The notes under the pieces are model-generated. The model was given only the letters and a program-made list of their open reading frames with translations, made no database searches and had not been told where the DNA came from. Positions 56,576-64,000 of a stretch of 64,000 nt of DNA are shown here, piece after piece. The position numbers were made by a program, and so were the translations under genes. Positions within the stretch are counted from its first letter, which is position 1; every line of letters starts with the position of its first letter. The DNA is from Armigeres subalbatus (Eukaryota > Arthropoda > Insecta > Diptera > Culicidae): contig NC_085139.1 of the NCBI RefSeq assembly GCF_024139115.2, positions 73,203,203-73,267,202 of the forward strand. Reading direction: 5' to 3'.

Positions 56576-57640
56576 AAGGCTTCCGAGCCTCTTGAACGGA
56601 GGCTTCCGAGCCTCTTGAAAGGAGGCTTCCGAGCCTCTTGAACGGAGGCTTCCGAGCCTCTTGAAAGGAGGCTTCCGAGCCTCTTGAAAGGAGGCTTCCG
56701 AGCCTCTTGAAAGGAGGCTTCCGAGCCTCTTGAAAGGAGGCTTCCGAGCCTCTTGAAAGGAGGCTTCTGAGCCTCTTGAAAGGAGGCTTCTGAGCCTCTT
56801 GAAATAAGGCTTCCGAGCCTTTTGAAAAAAGGCTTCCGAGCCTCTTGAGAGGAGGCTCTTAAAAAGAGGTTTCCGAGCTTCTTGAAAGGAGGCTTCCGAG
56901 CCTCTTGAAAGGAGGCTTCTGAGCCTCTTGAAATAAGGCTTCCGAGCCTCTTGAAAGGAGGCTTCCGAGCCCCTTGAAAGGAGGCTTCCGAGCCTCTTGA
57001 ACGGAGGCTTCTGAGCCTCTTGAAAGGAGGCTCTGAGTCTCTTGAACGGAGGCTTCTGAGCCTCTAGAAAGGAGGCTTCTGAGCCTCTTGAAAGAAGGCT
57101 TCTGAGCCTCTTGAAAGGAGGCTTCTGAGCCTCTTGACAGGAGGCTTCTGAGCCTCTTGACAGGAGGCTTCTGAGCCTCTTGAAAGGAGGCTTCCTGATT
57201 CTCTTGAAAGTAGGCTTCTGAGCCTCTTGAAAGGAGGCTTCTGAGCCTCTTGAAAGGAGGCTTCGAGCCTCTTGAAAGGAGGCTTCTGAGCCTCTTGAAA
57301 GGAGGCTTCTGAGCCTCTTTAAAGGAGGCTTCTGAGCCTCTTGAACGGAGGCTTCTGAGCTTCTTGAAAGGAGGCATCTGAGCCTCTTGAACGGAGGCTT
57401 CTGAGCCTCTAGAAAGGAGGCTTCTGAGCCTCTTGAAAGAAGGCTTCCTGAGCCTCTTGAAAGGAGGCTTCCGAGCCTCTTGACAGGAGGCTTCCGAGCC
57501 TCTTGAAAGGAGGCTTCCGATTCTCTTGAAAGTAGGCTTTCGAGCCTCTTGAAAGTAGGCTTCCAAGCCTCTTGAAAGTAGGCTTCCAAGCCTCTTAAAA
57601 GTAGGCTTTCGAGCCTCTTGAAAGTAGACTTCCGAGCCTC
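56576..57640. repeat. 23-bp AGGCTTCCGAGCCTCTTGAA minisatellite
   Basis: About 46 copies of a 23-bp unit beginning AGGCTTCCGAGCCTCTTG, with a CCGAG/CTGAG sub-variant that dominates 57000-57440. It is the inverted counterpart of the 27309-27735 array. The 653-aa and 279-aa minus-strand frames are products of the repeat. Confidence 0.95.
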
Positions 57641-57647
57641 CGAGATC

Positions 57648-57710
57648 ATTTGACATAAAGTCGTTCGGCCTAATGCCGTTCAGCATGTCGTTTGGCATAA
57701 CAGTTGTGTA
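57648..57710. repeat. Short TTTGGCATAA/TTCGGCCTAA array
   Basis: Three to four degenerate units (GTCGTTCGGCCTAATGCCGT, GTCGTTTGGCATAAC) directly after the 23-bp array. They match in design the arrays at 9215, 10598 and 23475. Confidence 0.7.
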
Positions 57711-57714
57711 AACA

Positions 57715-60340
57715 CCGATTTCGGAAATAATGCAATATTTGTTGAATTTTGCAAAATGATTTTCCTTTGAACATCAGAAGAGAGGTGCTGGTTTTCATAT
57801 AGTGAATTAAACAATGTTATATGATATTAGATATCAGAGGATATGGGTCAGAGATGGTAAGCGAGAAATGATGGTATGTCCTCTTCACCAGAAAGCTGTC
57901 TAACGAGCGTAGAGCGTGACTTAGCTCTAAATGCCCTGTCACTCAAAACGAAGTTTACCAATTTTTGCACCATCGCTACCATGGAAGGAGAAGTCTTCTG
58001 TTTGTGTTCTTTTCTCAGCAATCAATTAAAGCTTAATCAACGGTCCATCAATTTCCGTCAGTTTCGGCACGCTGATCATCCTTTGCCAAATATAAGTTTT
58101 TTTTGGCATACCCTACCGTTGCTGCTGTTACTTCCCCACTCCCCACCGTAGTCACTGCAGGAATTCATTTTCATAATTTTCATATTCATTTTATTTATAA
58201 CATATCTTGCTGTGTTTCTTCCGTTTCGGTCGCCTTCCTTCGCCAATAGCCAGTGTGTGTTGCCGTTGCGTATGTGGGTTCTTTTGGCCAAGAAAGAACC
58301 GAAAGAAGGGAGAAACCTTTGCAAAGCTGGCATAAACAGTCTGCTTTTTATGTGTTGTTCTCTGGAGAAGTAGCTTTTACCATATGGGCTGGTTGATGGG
58401 GATTTGATTGAAAAATCGTCGATGGACGAGGAAAAGAGTGTACGGAAGAAAAGGTCCGGGAATGATGTAACTTTGGGATAATGGAAATGCTGTTTTTTTA
58501 TTATTATGAATTGAGCTGCCCGGAATAGTTGAGATAATAATCGAAAAAGGAACTCAAAGTTTTCTACGTAGCTGGGATATTATGCTGTGTGTTTGAAGAC
58601 ATATAATACTGTTATCGTCTGCGGTAAACATGGCGCTAGCCTCTTCTTCTCAGTTTACGAAGTTTCAAGCCTATTGCTTATGTATATCAGTATTACTATG
58701 ACAAGACAATGGTACCAATTAATTATTCTAAAATGTCATCTCAAATGATTTCTATACATTATTGAATTTTAAAACATTTAAAACGATAAAACCCACCGTG
58801 TTTTTAATCAGCTCACTTTTTTTTTACTGTTATGGGGTGGGAAATTGAAATTGATATTACATTTTTGGATTTCAACAAGGAAACAAAATGAATATTTGAA
58901 AGAGTTTAAATAGTTTACTCAAAAGTTCGAAAGCTAAAAATCAGGCAGTAATTTTTTTAACATTCCAGTGTTCTAACTATCAATTTTTCCTATTGAATAG
59001 AAGAACCAACACAGAACTATTAAGAACCATAGAAACTTTTTGGTCTTGGCTCTTCTTGTTCCTATATCCTATTTAATCTTCCCTGACGATCTTTTCGTTT
59101 TCACAAAAGTTGCTTCGTCCCATTCTACCCTTTCTTTTCGTGCCATCATTTTTTCCTCCTATACGGCTCTTTCAAGATGACTTCGGTTATAACTCTTGCC
59201 TATATGCCATCAAAACATATGAGCAATTTGAGGTTTGTGCTTCGGAAAACTTTCGATTGCGTCATGTCGTGCGGTATAGCAGGGCAAGTTTGCAAAACGA
59301 CAGCCCACTTCAATATCAAACTGTACCGAACTCTCGTTTTCGGTAATCTACCCTCCATTTATATTGGATCTCCGATATGAAAATGAACGTTCCCGTCTGC
59401 CATAATCCGTACACACAGACAGGCCCTTTCCATCGGTTCGATGGAAAAATAATTGGATTATGAATTTTCTCGCCAGTAGGTCCGATGGAGGCGAAATGCT
59501 CAAGACCCATCTGGCGGGTATGGATGTGTGTGTGTATGTGTTCGGCATGTGGTGCCCGCCACGCCGTTGGACAATCCTTCGCAGTCTTGGGCTGGCCAAA
59601 CTTTTCTCATATCAAATGTGGTGATTCGCTTCATCTTCAAAGAGTGAAGCCTTGAGGATTCGGTTTTTTGTTCTTTCTTAGCCTTCCTCAAGGAGAACTA
59701 CACTTCGGGCTGAAAAAAAAACTTATCTTCTGGATAGGACGACGCAGGGCGTAATGATGTAACGGTTTCAAAACGGCAACGTAACGCGTTTATATATGTG
59801 GGAAAGTTGAGGAATGGTAGCACACTTAGCCGCTTGTCACTGTTCTACCAAGAAGTTTGACTCTATGAACATTGGGGATGAGGCAACTTCTTGGAGGGCT
59901 TTTTGGGTAAATATTAAGTTCGAAGGGGATGATCAGTAATTTAATTTTATATTTACTTAGCTTTTTGAAAGCTTCTGGAAATGTCGTATAGATGGTAGGA
60001 TTATTCAATTTCTTTTAATAGGTTACATGAAGATAAATAATTATCAAAAATTAAATTCAAAATTGAAGGATGTAAATAGATTGACTCCATACATGACATT
60101 GCAAGAGACAGCCGCACGAAAGTAAAATAAATTCTTAAATGATGACGTACAATAAAAGAGATATATGATGAAAGAGAAAAGGGGTGATGAAAAATAGGTG
60201 GATCACGAAGGAAGACCAGAGTTGATGAAGAAAGGCATAAAATGTAAAATGCATAAAGGAATAATTTTCGCTGAGAGATATTTTCAGTTAGTTATCTCCT
60301 AGCAAACAAATAGGGGAACTGTCCATTTTCCATCTCTTGA
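57715..60340. other. No gene recognised
   Basis: About 2.6 kb with short frames only. A short TGTGTGTGTGTATGTGT microsatellite lies at 59526-59542. No motif or repeat recognised otherwise. Confidence 0.4.
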
Positions 60341-60349
60341 TACTTGATA

Positions 60350-61493
60350 CTTGATGGGATACAGCTCTTCGATAAACCTACGCCGAATGGAGTATCCTTC
60401 TCCACTGGACTCGATCCTGGGCCAATCGCTTCCAGTCGCCCTGAACATTGAGCGCCCTCAGGTCCTCTTCAACTGCAAAAAGCCATCCTGTACGTGGCCT
60501 TCTACGAAGCCTGCGGCCTCTTTAGGCCTGTCCGCAGCACCTTACGCTCAAACACTCCGAAAGCTCTCCGATCAGCCTCCTTCAACGTCCATGTCTCATG
60601 GCCGTATAAAGGCACCGGAAGAATCGGAGTAGTATACAGCGCGAGTTTTGTTTTCGTTTGCAGACTACGGAACTTAAGCTGATTACGAAGTCTGTAATAT
60701 TTGCAGCTGCAATACGCATTTTCACCTCGCGGGTAACATCATTATCGCACGTCATCAATGTTCCAAGATACACAAATTCTTCTACCACTTCAAATTTTTC
60801 ATCATCCAGCACCATTTCGCTACCACCACCACTAATGAACCCACGTTGATTGCCAGCGACCATGTACTTCATTTTGCTGGTATTGATCGTGAGTCCAATC
60901 CTCCCTCTTAAAAGGCACAAAAGCCTCTTCCACGGCACGGCGAAGAGCATATGCGATCTTGTGATAATGGTACCGCTTTTTTGCACACCAGCTCTCCTAA
61001 TCGCTCCCTCGAGCGCTATATTGAACAGTAGATTCGACAGTGCATCACCCTGTTTTGATCCATCTAAGGTAACAAATGACGTCGATATTTCATCTGCAAC
61101 CTTTACACTTGATTGCGATCCGTCCAACGTTATATGAATCAGCCGTATCAGTTTCGCCGGAAAACCATGTTCAAGCATAATTTGCCATAATTCATTCCAT
61201 TTCACTGAATCGTACGTCGCCTTGAAATCAATAAACAGATGATGTGTCTTCAAGTTGTACTCCCGGAATTTATCAAGGATTTGTCTCAGGGTAAACTTTT
61301 GATCCGCCGTTGATCGGTCCTCACGAAAACCTTCTTGGTATTCGCCGACGAAGGACTCTTCAAGCGGTCTCAATCTGTTGAACATAATACGGGACATAAT
61401 TTTGTACGCCGAATTAAGGAGGGTTATTCCTCGGTAATTGGCGCACTCACAACCATCACAGACAAAGGATTCAACACGTTGAATATTTGCCAT
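60350..61493 (-). pseudogene. RTE-like LINE fragment (RT region), catalytic box deleted
   Basis: A minus-strand 303-aa frame plus 3' continuation. Motifs in order are CANYRGITLLNSAYKIMSRI, GEYQEGFREDRSTADQKFTL, THHLFIDFKATYDSVKW, LDGSKQGDALSNLLFNIALE and LTINTSKMKYM. Last is VVEEFVYLGTLMTCDNDVTR. It belongs with RTE-type elements but differs from copies A and B. Between HMLFA and the LTINTSK segment the YADD/FADD catalytic box and its flanks are missing, so it cannot encode an active RT. The start at 61493 (MANIQRVESFVCDG) is chimeric upstream of CANYRG. The tail to 60350 reads in broken frames (ASSFVC..., RHGR at 60582). Confidence 0.8.
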
Positions 61494-61671
61494 GTGCTAG
61501 TTGAGTCGGCAGTGACCTGTCAAGGCCTTGACTAAGACACTGCAATTCTGTTTAGACAGATTAGCTAAATAGTTAGCTACTACCGGAGATGGCTCTCGGA
61601 TATACAATTTTGTTTGTCGACATGAATCCAAACTACTCCAATACCGTTTGTGCTGAGTGGAAGCTCAAGAG

Positions 61672-62480
61672 CTAATCAAACGCTTCACCCAAGTGGGACT
61701 GTTCCAATCTTAGCTCACGCGAGTAGACACCTGCACCCGCTCTACCTTCGAAGAAGGAGCCGTCAGTATAACAAACAATGCTGTCCGACATACTTCTCTC
61801 CAAATAGCCAGATGTCCACTCATCCCGCGAGGGGAATTGTGTTGAAAATGTCCTATAAGGAAAACTACTAGCGAGTGTGAGACCACTTGGAGCAAGGACT
61901 ATTCTGTCCCAATCAACCATGAGTTGTAACAACGAAGTGTGTGTAGAACTGCGGTTTACAGGATTCTCTTCCATGAAACCGAGAACCCATAATCGGTAAG
62001 TACAAGAAAGTGCTTCTTGTTTGAGATGTATGTGTAGTGGGACAACGTCGAGAAGAACCTCGAGAGCAGCCGTGGGAGTCGAAGAGAACGCACCAGTCAT
62101 TGCCGTTAGGCACATCCTTTGAAGATGGCCTAATTTAGACTGAATTGTCCCCACTTCACCCTTTTGCCACCACACAAGACATCCATAAGCCAAAATTGGT
62201 CGTACAACTGTTGTGTAAATTTTACTTACTTTTTAAGACCCCAATTTTTACCAAAAGTTCGTCGGCATTGGCCGAAAGCCATACACGCCTTTTTGACTCT
62301 GAACTCAATGTTAGGAGTCCAGGAGAGCTTGGAATCTAGGTAAAAGCTACCCTTGCGAAAATAAGGTTCCTGCACCAAAGCCACTTGGGATTTGCCATTT
62401 TGCATAAGTCTACAAAGATTAATCGTTGCTGTTCTTTTGTGTTGAAGATTGATTTGAGCTATCCTAACTGTAGCCATTGC
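61672..62480 (-). pseudogene. LINE with RNase H domain, large internal deletion
   Basis: The minus-strand frame at 62477-62226 starts MATVRIAQINLQHKRTATIN and VALVQEPYF, the N-terminus of an EEP endonuclease. It then passes without a stop into LDSKLSWTPNIEFRVKKACM, the RT thumb region. About 2 kb (most of endonuclease, fingers and palm) is missing. The next frame (62193-61672) carries AYGCLVWWQKGEVGTIQSKL, LQRMCLTAMTGAFSSTPTAA, and an RNase H start CYTDGSFFEGRAGAGVYS with the first catalytic Asp. It ends soon after. RNase H after RT points to the I/LOA/R1 group of LINEs. Dead copy. Confidence 0.8.
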
Positions 62481-63000
62481 GAATTACGATAATACACTCC
62501 ACAACTTCAACATTTATGTGAACAGCAACGATGAAACCAAGTCGGTATCGTATCAAGAACGTCAAAGACGAAACACAGAGTACACTGTGAAAAACGCATA
62601 AAGCGAATCCATATAGGTGACAACTAGATCAAAAACTAAATAAAAACATACTCATAATCCCACCCTTATTTAACCTCAAGTTGAGATTGAATAAGAGTAG
62701 CCGATTATTCCGGAGAAGCAAAAAGTCAACTACGCCATAGCTCCGGTTAGTGCAATAAGGGCTCAATACTGTGAAGGGTGCCCTGGTGCTTCACAGGCTC
62801 TGTTAGCGGTTAGGTTCTTTTTAGACCCCCCTAACCATTCATTCATAGGCACGGTAAGCATAAAGCCGCATCACACCAAGAATTAGGGGTCACCTGTATG
62901 GTGGACTTTTACCACTGGAACAGGCAATCCGTAGCGTTATTCTTCGCCAGACAACCGGCTGCCGACACCACACGGCTATCTAGGCTGTTCGTGGAGAGAA
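62481..63000 (-). other. 5' leader of the RNase H-bearing LINE
   Basis: Non-coding, immediately upstream (minus strand) of the endonuclease start. Contains TACTGTGAAGGGTGCCC (62767), TTCACAGGCTCTGTTAG and AATTAGGGGT (62881), the same ordered block as at 50556-50670. No ORF1 is recognisable between 62480 and 62990, so ORF1 is deleted or decayed. Confidence 0.55.
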
Positions 63001-63159
63001 ATTGACATTGACTTTACGTCAACTCTCAATGTGGCCGAACAGCCACACAGTCTGTGTCCTTTCTTAAAGAGAGGGCAAATGAGGCCGTCCAATCAGCTAG
63101 CAGGCATTTCCTCGTCTTCCCATATTTTCGACATAATATGGTGCTTACTTACTTACTTA

Positions 63160-64000
63160 TGGATCCTGTACACCTCCAGTGGTGCAAAGAGCCTACTTGA
63201 AAGATCTCCATCCTGAGCGTTGCCCGGCTATCGCTTTAACCTGTTGCCAGCTGAGTTCCAGTCTAATGCTTATTTACAGATTTCGTTTCCGCCCCTACGT
63301 AGAGTGTGGCCGACCCAGCCCCACTTCCGATCCCGAATTTCTGTTGCTATCGGCCTCTGGTGACAACGACGATGGAGCTCGTTGTTTGAGATCCAGTTGT
63401 GAGGACACCAGGCCCGAATTATATACCGCAGGCATCTGTTAATGAACACCTGCAGCCGTTTAGTATTCTCCACTGATACACACCATGTTTCGCTAGCGTA
63501 TAACAGCACAGATTTCACGTTAGAGTTGAAAATTCGTATTTTGGTGCGTTCACCTATGTCGATCTTGGTACCGCCGTCTGACGCCCTTTGGCTACCAAGA
63601 TATTGCAAGCTTCCAACATTCTCCACTGGTAGCCCGGCTACTGGGAAACTGGAAGGAGTCACTGTGTTTACATCCAACAATTTGGTTTTGTTGACGTTGA
63701 TGACTAAACCTGCCGAAGAGGAGCGCTCGGCAAGGTCGTTGAGCTTATTCTATATATCAGAGTGCCGTTGCGCGAGGGGGTGCAACGTCATCAGCCAATT
63801 CGAAGTCGTTTAGGTGCTCCATGATTATAGGCTGCCATAACAGCCCGCGGTTTGGTTCACGGTCTATCGCATCTACCAGAATCTCACCGAATACTATGAG
63901 GAACAGTAACGGTGATAGAGTACATCCTTGCCTCACACCAGCTACGACCCGGATAGGGTCGGACAGGACCCCATTGCGCAGCACTCTACACGAAAAGACC
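63160..64000 (-). pseudogene. RTE-like LINE fragment (RT palm to tail), runs off the window
   Basis: Minus strand. 63984-63757 reads VVAGVRQGCTLSPLLFLIVF and HLNDFELADDVA, the latter the catalytic box with ELADD in place of F(A)DD. 63680-63270 continues NVGSLQYLGSQRASDGGTKI, then IFNSNVKSVLLYASETWCVS, QVFINRCLRYIIRAWCPHNW and KWGWVGHTLRRGGNEICK. The tail motif GHTLRR..NEI is a hallmark of one branch of RTE-like LINEs. A short deletion joins KIDIGERTKIRIF, and a frameshift lies near 63757. The element continues past 64000. Confidence 0.8.

Noticed and set aside
55614..57698. ORFs of 334 (+), 653 (-) and 279 (-) codons
   Set aside because: Same explanation: stop-free minisatellite units on both strands, no protein family.

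Overview
The window looks like a repeat-choked, gene-poor piece of an insect genome, most probably a culicine (Aedes-type) mosquito. The grounds are the mix of elements: an RTE-clade LINE of JAM1 type, several R1-group LINEs, a Ty3/gypsy element, a BEL/Pao integrase relic, many palindromic MITEs, a tRNA-derived SINE, and long arrays built on TTCCGGAA. The base composition is AT-rich and there is no operon structure. The species call is inference; no host gene could be identified with confidence.

Layout. 1-2 kb: no recognisable gene. 2.0-4.9 kb: LINE debris, a short tandem array, then a 5'-truncated and internally deleted RTE copy (+). 5-14.7 kb: unassigned AT-rich DNA with foldback elements, a PIF/Harbinger-like MITE, a ~52-bp tandem array that holds both a MITE and a SINE, a hAT-type MITE, a BEL/Pao integrase relic and a tRNA-like palindrome. 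14.7-19.75 kb: a Ty3/gypsy element with 5' LTR, primer-binding site, gag and pol, broken inside pol. 20-23.4 kb: no supported gene, one MITE. 23.4-28.3 kb: about 5 kb of 23-24-bp minisatellite. 28.6-29.2 kb: one unassigned 189-codon ORF (-). 31.4-38.4 kb: R1-group LINE fragments on the minus strand.

38.56-44.87 kb: a full-length RTE (-) with an 11-bp target duplication, split in its endonuclease by a 2,994-bp hAT-type element with an 8-bp duplication. Removing the insertion restores the reading frame across the junction. 45.2-48.3 kb: a decayed but nearly whole R1-group element (-). 48.3-50.9 kb: a MITE, an orphan RTE 5' end, and ORF1 plus 5' leader of a second R1-group element (-). 51.1-52.2 kb: a foldback element with a tRNA-like centre, split by another hAT-type element. 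55.7-57.7 kb: a second minisatellite block, part of which is the same 23-bp family as at 27.3-27.7 kb but inverted. 60.3-64 kb: three more LINE remnants (-).

Nearly every LINE remnant between 31 and 64 kb lies on the minus strand, and insertions are nested to two or three levels. The sequence can therefore be read as an insertion history. Strand-biased nests of this kind are also candidates for small-RNA source loci, but that cannot be tested from sequence alone.
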